Below are positions 1-11,592 of a DNA stretch of 64,000 nt, one piece after another. The stretch covers positions 62,001 through 126,000 of the forward strand of contig JAKJHU010000463.1 in the NCBI GenBank assembly GCA_022316685.1. The letters are read 5' to 3'. The DNA is from Progne subis subis (lineage: Eukaryota; Chordata; Aves; Passeriformes; Hirundinidae). Every line of letters begins with the position of its first letter. The stretch's first letter is position 1. The notes under the pieces are model-generated. The model was given only the letters and a program-made list of their open reading frames with translations, had not been told where the DNA came from and did no database searches. The translations under genes and the position numbers were made by a program.

Positions 1-472
1 CCACAGCTGGCCTGGCCCAGCCCCAGCTGTTCCCTGGGGTGCATTTCCTGCTGGCCCCGGGGCAGAAGTCTCAGCTGCCCCTGCTGCTGTCCCTGGGCAG
101 GAGGCGCAGCCCCCGGGGAGCTCTGAGCTCCGTCTGCTGCTGGGCTGCGGCCGAAGCGAGCCAGTGCCGGCAGAGCTCTGGGGAAAGGTCCCTGGCCCTG
201 GCTTGGGGCTGGGCCAGAGCCCAGGGAGCAAATCAACTTGCAGCTGCTGCCCCAGAGCAGGGAAGAGCAGGAATTGCTGGCTGGGAGAGACTCTTGCCAA
301 GGGCCTGCAGCGCCAGGACACAGGCCATGGCTGGACGCTGCTTGGGGCCAGGGTGAGCTGGGATGTGGGGATGGACTTGTTCCCTGGGAGGGCGGTGGGG
401 CCCTGGCACAGAGTGGGAGGAAAAAAAGGAAAAGCTGCGGCTGCCCTGGAGGAGACTTCTTGCCCTGAAGGC
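1..472 (+). other. GC-rich duplicated flank, non-coding
   Basis: This is the end of a GC-rich segment also present at about 30478-30960 and, inverted, in 45413-45660. Open frames run through it in several phases, but none resembles a known protein and they are explained by base composition. Confidence 0.6.
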
Positions 473-586
473 ATGGGATGGGATGGGATGGGATGGGATG
501 GGATGGGATGGGATGGGATGGGATGGGATGGGATGGGATGGGATGGGATGGGATGGGATGGGATGGGATGGGATGGGATGGGATGG
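473..586 (+). repeat. (ATGGG)n microsatellite
   Basis: An uninterrupted 5-bp tandem repeat of about 23 units. The same array lies at 30968-31066 in the duplicate, slightly shorter. It produces a spurious repetitive open frame. Confidence 0.97.
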
Positions 587-875
587 GGCAGTGTAATGTG
601 GGATGTAATTGCAGTGTAGGGTGGTGTGAAAGTTGGGAGGGGTAGGGATTACAGTGGGGGGATGGGGTGGTTTGGGCTCTTGGAGTGAGGGAGTAGAGGG
701 AAAGAAAGCAAGTGGCAGTTTTTAAAGGCTGCTGGTGCTTTTAGGAATTTTGGGGCCTGGAAGAGACTTGTGGGAGGTTACCGTGAAATTGGGAAGGCTG
801 AGTTTAAGGTGCTGTGCGGTTCAGGGCTGAGGTGGAGGGGCAGTGATTTTGGGAGGGTAAGGGGACCTGCTCCCA

Positions 876-987
876 AGAAAGAAAGAAGGAAGGAAGGAAG
901 GAAGGAAGGAAGGAAGGAAGGAAGGAAGGAAGGAAGGAAGGAAGGAAGGAAGGAAGGAAGGAAGAAAGAAAGAAAGAAAGGAAGAAA

Positions 988-1064
<77 letters not shown>

Positions 1065-1073
1065 AGAAAGAAA

Positions 1074-1107
<34 letters not shown>

Positions 1108-1229
1108 GATAGAGTGAGAAGGAAAAGAATAAGGAAAAAGGAGGGAAGGAGGGAAGGAAGGAAGGAAGGGAGGAAGGGAGGAAGGAAGGAAGGAAGGAAG
1201 GAAGGAAGGAAGGAAGGAAGGAAGGAAGG
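876..1229 (+). repeat. (GAAG)n/(GAAA)n purine microsatellite
   Basis: A long purine-only tract of GAAG then GAAA repeats runs from 876 to about 1105. A short unique piece follows, then more GAAG to 1229, where the LTR of ERV-A begins. The equivalent tract in the duplicate (31353-31520) is much shorter. Bases 587-875 between the two microsatellites are duplicated non-coding flank. Confidence 0.95.
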
Positions 1230-2072
1230 GTTTTAAATGAAGGTCTATATGTCTAATTTAATAAGCAACAAAGTTGAATTTAGCAGCAATGCAAATTTAT
1301 TTAAGTAGCATTTTATAATCAAGCATATACAAAAATTTGGCCATGATTAATTAAAGATAAGTACTGTTCAGATAACGCATAAGCAAATCTGACCGGGGTA
1401 CAGAGGTGGTGGCTTCTCACTCTATCTCACATACAAAACAAAGTAATCCAACTTAAACTTATATACTGTATGCTAATACATATTCATTAATATTTCTCAT
1501 AAATCTCCGCCTATTTTCAAATCTTAAAATCTACGTCACTATACTACGTAGTGCATGCTCCACTTGTTGTTAGGGGTCTTCTTTACTTTTCGGTGGTCTT
1601 CTTCAGATGAAGGCTCATCATCTTCCTCTTGTCCTATGAATAACCTTACTGGTTGCGTGTGCGCGCTAAGTTTTGTGTTATACGTAACTAAGCATTATGT
1701 GCCAAAAAGTAATTTTTTCATGGATCAAACCACCACCCAAACTCCCTGCCTTGGAATAGTCCCAACGTTGTCCATCTCAAGGCCAGTTCTATCTTAAGAC
1801 ATCCTGTATCCCATCACATCTGCAAAGGGCCCATCTCCCGACCTTGGAGTAGTCCCAGCTTTGGCCAATCCAGCTCTGAAACTCTTGCTTATCTCAAACT
1901 GCATCCTGTATCTCATTTTTCTCACGTAGCATCTGCCAAGGGACCCATCTGCTTTGTAACACAATCACATCTACTTTTTCCTTTACTACTTTATCACAAA
2001 TATTTTCTAAAATATATATTTTTAAAATATCGATACAGTTACAATTAGCATGAATCATTTTCATTTATTACA
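1229..2072 (-). repeat. ERV-A 3' LTR
   Basis: It matches the LTR at 12506-13345 and the ERV-B LTR at 31521-32364. The 5' end on the minus strand is set by the polypurine tract: the LTR starts TGTAATAAATG just after it (plus-strand end 2072). The other end abuts the GAAG microsatellite and has lost the canonical terminus. Confidence 0.85.
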
Positions 2073-2094
2073 ATTCCCCCATTTCTCTTTTTAA
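2073..2094 (-). other. Polypurine tract of ERV-A
   Basis: On the minus strand this reads AAAAAGAGAAATGGGGGAAT, directly before the LTR start. It is the expected plus-strand primer of retroviral reverse transcription and fixes the LTR border. Confidence 0.8.
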
Positions 2095-2130
2095 TCATAT
2101 TGATTCATGCTTTTTAATTAAAACTGAATC

Positions 2131-4392
2131 TTAGTTTCTTCTATATTCCCAATAATCCATGTTTTCAGGCTCTCTCATTTCAGCCTCTAATTTTTCTAAC
2201 ATCTCCCGTGCTGCATCAAGTTTTCGCATTCCTTCTCAAATTTGGTTGACATCTCTTGTGCTACAGAAGTCTCTTAATGTTCAGTCAACATCTCTTCAGG
2301 TTCCTTCTTTTGAGTGCGAGTAGGTCTAGCTTTTAATACCATCAAAGGATTTGGTTTCCCTTTTGCTGCCAATTCTGGATCAATGGGCAGTTCTGTAATT
2401 TGCACTCCTTGTATCACTGGGTGGATTAGTCTAAGAAGACATGGAATCATGCATGGTAAGAATAACAATCCTAATCCAGAACATAACAGCATAAATCCCA
2501 CCTTCTTCCACCAGGCTCCTCCAAAGAGGTTATCCCACCAATCCGTTTTTAGAATAGAATTCCACTTTTGAACAGGAACGTGTGCCACCCTTTTAATTTC
2601 TTCAGCAAGTTTTGTGATGGCTTCCCCAAGATCATCTCTCTCCACACAGCACTCAGATTCATTAAATCTTCCTCAAACTCCCCCTTCTTCAGCCAACAGA
2701 TAATCTAGGGCAATTGTGGTTTGATATACAAATGCTCACATTTGTGAATGCTGCTTGGCCAGTAACTTCAGGGCATCAGAAGTATGGTTTAATACAACCT
2801 CCACTCCCGCCTGGAGTCTTATCAACCGATTCAATAGATAAATTGGAGTCCTATATCCCCAAGATCCACCCTCAGCCCAACTTTCTGGGTCATAATATGC
2901 TGTGATTCTTTCTGCAGGCCATTCTTCTTCCCCCCATTCCTGGTTTCCCCCTGCCTTTGGGAAGTCGAGGTTTAAATCTCTTTTATTCCTTTCTAGAGTC
3001 TCATCAAGTGGTGTTCCCCGCATATTGCTCCTAGACCTTGGTATGATGGAGAAGGAGGGTCGTGTAACTCCTAAGGTAGAGGTTCCCTCCCACTTTTGAG
3101 GTAATTCACTCTATGCTCATTGCCCACAAATGCAATATATTCCATCAGGGGCTTTCCACTTACTTTCTGTTTTTAACTTGTTGTTCTCAATAGGATTTTA
3201 GGTCTTTTTTTTTGGATTGGTAGGGGTTAGCTCCAGGACTTATGCCAGCACAAATCAGTTTGATTTTTCCACTCACAATTCATTTCCTTTGTTATTCCCC
3301 AATACCCAGTAAAAGTTTTTGGTCGCCAGGTCTTAATTATGTTTCCGAATTAACTACTAAAGTAGATATACAAGGAGTATATCCTACTACTTCATTGTAT
3401 TTCCTTCCCTCTCAAGTTACACAGACTGTTCCAATTACTTGATGACTCAAAATCAGTCCATCAGGGTGTTTTAATGTCTTGGAAATTTGAGTATTATTCC
3501 AATTTGAAAAATTGTTCTGGAGCTAGACTCTCACCTCTCCACAGCCATCTTTCAGCCATTCTAAGTCCCCCACAGATCCAGCATTTGGATAATCCTAGTT
3601 CCGTAGCAATTTCTTGCATCAAATATACAAAAAGGTTCTTAGCTGAGTTTGTCAAATCCCAGTCACTATACTGCTGTTTGAATTGTTCATACAGCTTATC
3701 CAGTTCCTTTAATTCTTTCCCTATGCCCTTTTTATATATTTCTTTTGTTTCTTTTTGTTTTTCTTCTTTTTTTTTCCTTAGTGCTGTACCTCCTATACCT
3801 ATACTTGGATCATTCCCATTCTCATCTTTCTCAAAACAACAACAACAAAAAATTCATACTGAGGACAGATTTGATCCCTATAAGGATAAGGAGCTGGTTG
3901 ATTAAATAATGAATTTTTCCCTACCCAATCCATTTTTCTATTTTTAACACAAACGTCTATAAAATTGCTGTGATCGTAGCAGACAGCACTAACATGTGGA
4001 TGTGCCACAAACACAAATTTCATCTTGTCCTTGACCCACATGGAGTGATGGCATTTATTACAGGGATCAACATTATTGGGACTTTGTTTTTGCATAGATT
4101 GTTCTCTCAGTGCCCACTCTTTTGCTGCTTGTTTTACTATTGTTTGTTCCTGCATTGCTCATTCCCTTCTCTCATGGACTCTGTCCAGAGTGGCTCCATA
4201 GTTTTGTCCAGTTGCCAAGGGCATCACGACAAACACAGTGAAAATAATCCTCAGGAGTTTTGACTTTCTACCGTCCTCAAGGCCCTTTGGGTTGCAGCCA
4301 AGGGCCAAGATGTCAGGATTCTTGGCAGCAAAGTTTATATCCTGGGATCTAGTCACTGGTGCATTTGGTCTCACTGGTACTCTTGGCCTCAT
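2131..4392 (-). pseudogene. env: Degenerate gammaretrovirus-like env (ERV-A)
   Basis: Fragments in several frames together span an envelope gene. At the 5' end (4392-4159) is a leader of about 77 codons with a hydrophobic signal segment, then a TGA that is also present in ERV-B. SU sequence follows, with the CxxC motif that in this class pairs covalently with TM. TM remains at 3023-2736 and 2690-2274, including a LDYLLAEEGG segment typical of the region before CX6CC, the later CC pair, and a membrane anchor rich in Leu, Phe and Cys. The first Cys of CX6CC is a TGA codon. Frameshifts separate the pieces. The gene is non-functional as it stands; the family assignment rests on CWIC plus CX6CC. 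Confidence 0.82.
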
Positions 4393-4787
4393 GTTTGTTT
4401 CAAGGATGGCACAGATTACTCACAGTTCTCACAGCGCTGCCCTCTCTCTTTTTCTGGTTTAGTCAGCTACTTCTTCTTTTAGTCTAAACCACCAAAGCTC
4501 TGGAGATGTGCCAACCACAATAAGATTTGATTTTCACTACTTCAGTTAACAACCTGATTTGTTGGTAGATTTTGCTCCAATGTTGGGGATTATTATTAAG
4601 TCTTCATTGCCAATACGCACATTTGCAATGCCAGTTCATGTAAGAAATGTGTCTATAGTGTGGCACACAAATTCTTTCTCCACAGGGGATGTTAATTATG
4701 ATACAGTGGTCTATAAGACTATGAATTGTTTGCTCTCTTACCTGCCCAAAAGCTAATATAGTAAAAACTCATTGTTTTTATGTTTCA

Positions 4788-5275
4788 TCATAAATTTTCT
4801 ATTAATTGTACCATTGCATAAAAGGTTCCATCTTCATATCTCAAAGGTGTTCCAAGAAAATCACTGGAAAAGCTTTTTAAAGTTAACTGTTTATGCACAC
4901 CATCTAAGCAAGTTAAACAAATCAATTGTCTGTCTCTCTCTTCTGCTCTTGTTACTCTCCACCACAAATTACAGCAAAGCGTATAAATAACACAAACCCA
5001 TGGGCGACACTCTAAGCCATGCTTAGTACACTCCCAGTGTGTTACTTGTTCTTGGACTCTTTTAGTAACAGGTGTTTCCAGTCTCTTTTTCTGCAATTGT
5101 AGTTCCTCCTTGCAATCTGTTAGTGTTATTCACTGAGGGCCTCTTAAAAGATTTTCAATCAGTTCTGGCTGTTCCCATTGATCAAGGAAGTGTCTAATCC
5201 CTTCCCGCTGGCGTTCTTCGGACTCCAAACTCAATGGAGTGTCCGTCAACAGCCAATCCAGAATGCCTTATTTTT
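4788..5275 (-). pseudogene. Small Cys-rich frame B between pol and env (ERV-A copy)
   Basis: A reading frame of about 100 codons (5096-4788) has clustered cysteines: a WECTKHGLEC motif, then a CxxxxC pair, and a later CLTC. It extends upstream in the same frame to about 5275, interrupted by a TGA in this copy. ERV-B carries the counterpart at 35074-35540, where the upstream part is open but the C-terminal part is frameshifted. I do not recognise the family. It lies after the pol remnant and before the env leader, so it could be an accessory gene or the remnant of an exon. No function is assigned. Confidence 0.5.
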
Positions 5276-5371
5276 CTAATAAATTAAAGTTAGTTGCAAT
5301 TACAAAACACAAACATTTAATTGTTAACTATCAAAGGAGTTTTATAACCTGAACCGGTTAAGCAAGACAAT

Positions 5372-5934
5372 TTATCTTTTTCTGTTGTTTCTGGGTATCC
5401 TACTGTATCCACATTTTACTTTCATTTTCCTTTGTTGTTCTTGCAGTTTTCTCAAAGCCACTAATTGTTCCATGAGATACGCTGAATAAATCAATGCTCT
5501 TTGTACTTGATCTTCTATTATATAAGTATCAATGTTGATCCGTGCTAAAACCCAATTGTGCATTCTAAAGTCTCACTCTACTCTACTAAAACATTGTATA
5601 AAATTAATCATAAAAGCTACATCTCTTTGGTCCCAAGGTACAGTTGTTCTGTGCCAATGTCTTTGTCTCAGCCACTTCATGGTCACTGCTTTACACCGCT
5701 CACACTGATGACCGTGTTTGCAGAAACCTTGCTGAAACATGGAAACTTCTCTCTGCGGGATGGCAGCTTCTGACCTTTCTGTACTAAGGATATCTTGAAT
5801 ATCCTGGGGCTGGGTTATCCTTCAATATATGGGTGGCACTCCAAATGTATTACAGCATTATGTGAAATCCAGAGCCGAAAACTATTTTCCATATGATCTA
5901 TAGCCTCTGGGCACCAAATGCACTGTTCAGCCAT
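5372..5934 (-). pseudogene. Small His/Cys-rich frame A between pol and env (ERV-A copy, broken)
   Basis: It begins at an ATG whose complement is 5932-5934 and aligns with the intact 113-codon frame of ERV-B (35893-36234). A one-base deletion near 5820 and a substitution in the CCKH region break it here. Past the ERV-B stop, copy A keeps a related open stretch to 5372 (63 codons with a Leu/Gln-rich and basic C-terminal part), so the ancestral frame may have been longer than 113 codons. The family is not recognised. Confidence 0.5.
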
Positions 5935-6059
5935 GTCATGGATTAATTATAATTTTACTTTAAACTGTTTAGGACACAGTTTTTTAATAAATTAAACCAT
6001 TTTTAATAAAAAGGTTTTATCAAATTTAAGCCTTTTTAAATTTTACTTTCAGGTCTCCT

Positions 6060-8475
6060 GGTGTCAAAATAATTTTCCAATCTTTATTGGGTATAGGTCC
6101 TTTTACCCTTGAAGCATGAGTCTAGCCTTTCTCTGCTGTTCAAACTGTGGTTTTGTCAGGGAGAATCCATTGTCCCTCTTTTACAGTTGCTCCTAGGTTT
6201 TTCATGGCTTCTACTCTGCTAAAGAAAAGTACAGTGTTTGATTTTGTGTTCCTGCTTCCTGAAAAGTCATAATTACATTGCTGTTTTCCCTCAGGGAAGC
6301 TTTCTTAGCTTCATCATCAGCCAAATGGTTTCTTCTTGTTTTAATGCCTCTCCACCTTTGGTGTCCTTTCACATGAACCACTGCTATCTTTTTTGGGCTC
6401 TTCAAAGCTTTAAGAATTTGAATTATCAATCCTTGGTGCACTAATCCTAGTTTTTTTGAGTGTTTATAAATCCATTTTGTTCCTAATTTTTCTAAATGTG
6501 TGCACTACCCCAAAGGCATATTTTGAGTCGGTGTATATGGTCCCTTCCCGATCCTTTAATAACAGCAACACACAGAATAATGCATTGAGTTCACAGGTTT
6601 GTGCTGACCAGGAGGGGCTAAGGGGACCAGATTCTTTCACTTCCAGTTTTTCTCCACGAATTATGGCATACTCAGATTTCCATCTTCCATCTACCACTCG
6701 AGATGTTCCATCTCTAAATATTTTTTCTCCTGTTTTTAATTCTTGTTCTCTCAAATCTGGGCATATTTTTGTTTGTAACTCTATGACCTCTGTGCAATCA
6801 TGTATTAATCGTGTTAATCATATACTAAATCAAGATAGCCTCATATTTTAATATTCTGCTATCAGTTAACGATGTTTTGGTCTCTTTAGCAAGGATACCC
6901 CTAATATTGTGGGGTCTGTACAAGCCCAGTGGTGCCCCAAAAGTTACTTTTCTGGCTTCTTCTACTAACTCAGCAATGCTTGCAGGCATGTTGGCCAACT
7001 CTTACTAACTGGATCCAAACATTTTGAATAATATCCTTCTGGCTTTCGGCTTCCTGCCCAATCTTGAGTCAATACTTCATAAGGTGTTTGATCAACTGTA
7101 TTAACAAATAATTGAAAAGGCTTGTCTAAATTGGGAAGACTCAGTACAGGAGCTTGCAGTAGGGCTTCTTTAACTTGATCAAAATTTTCCTGATCCCTTT
7201 CAGTCCATTTCAAGCCATTGGTAGTTAATTTCTCATATAAAATTTTTACTTTTCTGCTAGACACTTCTATGTCTTGCCTACAATAACCCAAAAGACTCAA
7301 AAACTGCTTTATTTCTCTTTTAGACTTTGGGGGGTCCCATGTTCAATATTTCTGTAATCCTTTCAGGGTATAGCTTTTTCTTTCGCTTACTAATCCAACG
7401 ACCTAAATACCACACTTCTGACTCTACAAACTGCAATTTTGACTTTGATATCTTCAGCCCATTTTCTCCCAGAAAATTTAGAAGCTTAATAGTACCCTTT
7501 CTCATTTCCTCTTCAGTTTCTCCTGCTACTAACAAATCATCTACATACTGTAGCAGCTTAATTCCTTTGAGTAACTCAAAGGACTCCCAAAGATTTTTTA
7601 ACACCCTCCCAAAAAGATTCGGTGCCTCTGTAAAACCTTGCGGTAGCACCGTTCACCTTAATTGTTCTCTCCTACCTGTATCTGGGTCCTCCTACTCAAA
7701 GGCAATCCCTACTGCCCTCATCCAGAGGGCAAGTCCAAAAGGCATCCTTTAAATCCACGACACTGTACCAAATGTAATTAGGAGGTATCTGGCTTAGCTA
7801 CTCCTGGACAGCAGGTAATGGTTCTTTGATTTACCGCTCTGAGATCCTGCACTAGTCGGTAGCTACCATCAGGCTTCTTTACCGGCAGGATGGGGGTATG
7901 ATGTGGTGACACACAGGACTCCAACACCCCCTGATGTACTCAATTCTCAACGACCGGTTTCAATCCCTTCTGACCTTCCAGTGATATCGGATATTGTTTT
8001 ATTCGACTGAGGATATCTGGATTCTGTATTTCAGCACTAATGGGCTGAATGTTTAATTTTCCTACTTCACCAGTATACCACACAGTGTCACTAATCTCAA
8101 AATTATCTTCTTCAGTTAAAGAATAGGTGTTATTTTACAGGGTGTTATTTTAATTCCCAAGGTTATTATTCAGTCTCTTCCTAATAAATTATTATCAGCC
8201 TCTGGTATTAATAACAAATCATTCAGTCTAAATTTTTTTATCCGTTCTATCTGCACGTTTTTAATTACAGGAACCTGAAAATCTTCTCCTTTAACCCAAA
8301 TTACAGGGACACGTTCATGACTTACTTCACACCCTTGTAGTAGTTTCCTTACTGTGGACCTAGTAACTTCTGTGTCCACCAAAAACGTGATATCTTCCTT
8401 TTGAGGACCTATTTTCAGTTTTATCAAGGGCTCTTCTAGGTGTTCAGTCCTCATTAAACAGAGCCCCTGACCCCC
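6060..8475 (-). pseudogene. pol: Degenerate pro-pol lacking a visible integrase (ERV-A)
   Basis: On the minus strand: aspartic protease (8454-8170) with the active site reading DTE where DTG is expected; reverse transcriptase with the YVDD box kept (complement of 7536-7544); a connection region; and RNase H with a YTDSKYAFG motif near 6510 and the C-terminal HVKGHQ motif near 6370. Multiple stops and frameshifts occur. After RNase H only about 250 bases remain before frame A, far too little for an integrase, and no HHCC or DDE-type peptide is visible. Pol follows gag through an in-frame amber codon. Confidence 0.85.
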
Positions 8476-8478
8476 CTA
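8476..8478 (-). promoter_or_regulatory. In-frame gag-pol amber codon (ERV-A)
   Basis: The gag frame ends in TAG followed by GGGGGTCA GGGGCTC, and the protease frame continues in the same phase. In murine leukaemia virus the UAG is followed by the similar octet GGAGGUCA and is partly suppressed. Suppression here is inferred from context only. Confidence 0.7.
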
Positions 8479-10043
8479 GTCTTCTTGAAACATTTTCTCA
8501 TCTTGCTGCCTCTTTCTACAGAATTTTGTAGATGTCCCTTTTTGTGGCAATAAAAACAAGTGGGTCCTGTTCCCCTGGAGGTAGGACAAGAAGTTTGTAA
8601 GTGTCCTTTCTGGTGACAGGAAAAACACGTGGATCTCGTATCCCCAGAGGTGGGACCTGCCTTTTTCTGTTGTTTGTTCTTTCCTGAGCACTTCTCTGTA
8701 TTCATGGTTGTCTGTGTTTCCTTGACTGCTGCCATTAAAATCTGTGTTTTTGTCTTTTGCCTCTCCTCATCTCTTCTCACATACACTTTCTGTGCTTCTC
8801 TTAACAATTCCTGAAGCCCCCTATCCTGCCAATTTTCTCAATTTTCCAGCTTCTTCCTGATGTGCCCCCAGGCCTTAGCTACACATTGTGTTTTCAAAAG
8901 GACCTGTCCTGCTGCAGTATCGGGGTCTACACATGAATATAACTGCAAGGCTTTTCTTAGTCTTTCTAACCAGTCTGCCAGGGGTTCATCCTTCCCTTGG
9001 TGCTCACTAAGAGCTTTCCTTATATTCTGCCCCTTGGGCACTGCTTCCTGTATTCCTCGGATAATCATCCATCGGAGATCACTCATATTCTGCCTGTGTC
9101 TTTCATTCTGATTATTCCAACCTGGATCTTGCATAGGCCATTTCTGATCCCCCTGGTCTGGCCCCTGACATTCTCTATCCCAAACCCTCATTCCTGAATG
9201 TCTAATCATTTCTCTTTCTTCCATGGTAAACAAGATTCCTAAGATAGACTGCAGTTCCACCCAGGTGTATATATTCGGCCCCAAGAACTGATCTAATCTC
9301 TCTGCCACTCCAAGAGGATCCTCTAGCAGCCTGCCCAGCTCCTTCTTCAACTCCCTAACATCCCCTGTGTTCAGGGGAACACTCACATCACCAATAGGTC
9401 TCTGTTCTGGGTTTGCCATTGGAACTTTTCTAAGTGGGTATAGTCCATCTTCCTTTTTTGCTTCCCCATCCCCATCATCACTTCTCCTCATCCCCTCCCC
9501 TCTAGTTCTATGTGCTACTGGCTCCTCCTGAATAGGGGGTGTGTTTGCATTTACAGGAAGACCTTTGGGGGCTTGGGGTTGAACGGGCTGATTAGGTTGC
9601 CTATAAGGGGGTGGGAGGTGATCTAACGGATCCTAGGGCTCATGTCTGTCTTTTTTGGCTGCTTGCCCTCTAGTTTCTAAAGAATAGAATGGAAAACCCT
9701 CGCTTCCCTGCATTCGAGTGACAAATTATCCCTTTCTCCTGGGAAGCCACAGAGCAGCATATTTGCTTTCTTCCTGATTAAAAGGTTTGTTTGAATTCAC
9801 ATACAAATTCAAAGCCTGGCAAATCCAATCTTCAAACAGTCCAAACTTTGGCCAATATAAATTATTTTTCTGAATCATTTCCTTTGTCCTAAATTATTTT
9901 TCTGAATCATTTCCTTTGTCCTTTCAAACATACAATAATTGATAATTTTCTGCTTACTTTTTCCTCTTTGGGATTCCCATGCATCCCAGTATTGTAACAT
10001 CATCCCCAGTGGACTGTCCTGAGGGATGCTCCCCTTCTGAGAA
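8479..10043 (-). pseudogene. gag: Degenerate gammaretrovirus-like gag (ERV-A)
   Basis: From the 3' side of the window: matrix remnants (about 10040-9640), a Pro-rich linker containing DPLDHLPPPY (a PPxY late-domain motif near 9620), then the capsid (9491-8838) with the conserved stretch DQFLGPNIYTWVEL, and the nucleocapsid with one good CX2CX4HX4C knuckle (CFSCHQKGHLQTSC) and a second damaged by a base change and frameshift. The frame is broken in matrix, between capsid and nucleocapsid, and at the end. ERV-B has capsid and nucleocapsid fused in one open frame. Confidence 0.87.
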
Positions 10044-10049
10044 CCCCCC

Positions 10050-11592
10050 TGTCATGGGTTAGTACAGTTTGGCTTTTTAATTATAAAAGAATGTAAAATA
10101 ATTCTCCAGGTCAGGACCTGGGAATTGCTTTAGAAAAGACAGAGACTTATCAGAGAGTTAGTTAGATTATTGACATCCACTTTGACTACTGAAATTGTTA
10201 GCTGCGACTTTGGGGAGTACTATATAAAACTTCTTGATTTCCTGTAGGTAGGCCCTTTTCTTTCTTCTTTTAGCTAGAGAGAGACAGGTAACATCTAGCT
10301 GAGCCTGCTGCTCCCCCCCTTTTTGGTGGGGGAAGCTGGCCTGAGGCCTGGCCGGATTCCATCGGCTCCCGGGTGAAGGTGGGGGAAGAAGAAGCTGCTG
10401 TTTTGTAACAGCTACTTTCTTCAAACTTCCTTAGAGCAGAGAAAAATCTCTGCTGGGCCCCTGATGGGAGCTATGGGCACCATTTGGGCCGAGGCCACCC
10501 CAATTTACACCGAGGGTTGGGCTGAGAAGGCATTTATGATCTTGTCTGGGTTTTTTTGTAATTCTAAACTGTCTGAGTGCTCCAATATCTAATGTTTCTG
10601 CGTGAGTTTTTCTTCCCTCATCAGCTTGGCCTTGAACGTCTAACACTACGAGCTACAGAGAGTGAGAGACAAAAACTCCGAGCAAATTTAACTCTTTCCT
10701 AACAACATGAATCTTCCAGAGCTTAGCTCTTCTCTGAGAGAGTAAGGAAAGACAGAGTGAACACAAAGAACAACAGCATGAAGTCAGTAGCAAGAGTGAA
10801 AAGAATATTAAGACAGAAGGTTGAAGAGTTTGTTGTTCTATTCTTACTTAAGCCATAGAAATAAACTCTATATTTAAGTCATTCCTGTAAGTCAAGGGAA
10901 AGATATGCATTTGGGGAGATGATTGTTTTGTGTGTAGATTTAAGCAAAAGTGTTTGTGATGGACTAAGTAATATCCTATAAGATGCTTGAACAGAGATAA
11001 AGATGAGAAGCCCCTGCGCCAGTGAAGAAGTGAGAAGATATCTCTGTACCTTGAAGTGAAGAATCCTTTGCTTTGGAGTTATTCATCTTTAAAAAGTGGC
11101 ACCCCAGTATGCAAAAGTCTAAGACCCATGACCCATAAGCAGCTTGGGAAACTGCTCCTGGGAGGGTCACAAAGGCAGGTTTCTCCGGGCGGTTGTTTTT
11201 GTGACAGTTTAAAACCCACAAGAGAACTGTTCTAAATTGTCAATGGGATCCATAACTCAAAAGGATACTCTTCCCCTAATAAATTCATGAAAGAATATTA
11301 TCAGATAGTAAAACTGACTGAAAATTACAAGTTTTGTCTCTTTGTGTTGTTTTGTCCCTTTATGTTGTTTTGTAAGAAAGCAAACAGTTTGTAAGGGGAG
11401 AGAAAGGAGTTTTTTGAAGTTTCATTCCCTTTTAGTTTTTTTCCAACTTTCTGGTTTTTCTATTCTTTTAGTGTATGTTAATAAACTATTTGTTAATTTT
11501 AAAGTTAAGCCTGCTTTGTTTTTCTCCTAGTCTCTCTCTCACAAAAAGAGTAAGTACCAAAACCAAAATTTAGTAAATGTAAAATCAGTACA
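10050..11592 (+). mobile_element. Nested solo LTR, 1,543 bp
   Basis: This block is absent from the duplicate at about 40336. It starts TGTCATGGG, ends GTACA, and is flanked by CCCCC on both sides (10045-10049 and 11593-11597). That is consistent with a 5-bp target duplication, though the C-run makes this weak alone. It contains a TATA-like TATATAAAA near 10220 and AATAAA near 11480, giving plus-strand orientation. No coding remnant is present. The empty site in ERV-B shows that it inserted after the segmental duplication, or was lost from copy B. Confidence 0.85.

Noticed and set aside
473..586. ATGGG array as interstitial telomere repeat
   Set aside because: The vertebrate telomere unit is TTAGGG; this is a 5-bp repeat.
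164..619. Long open frames with repeated WDGMG residues
   Set aside because: They are translations of the ATGGG microsatellite in different frames, with no constraint expected.
770..1117. Lys/Glu/Arg-rich frame resembling a basic nuclear protein
   Set aside because: It is the GAAG/GAAA microsatellite read as codons; the duplicate has a different length and frame.
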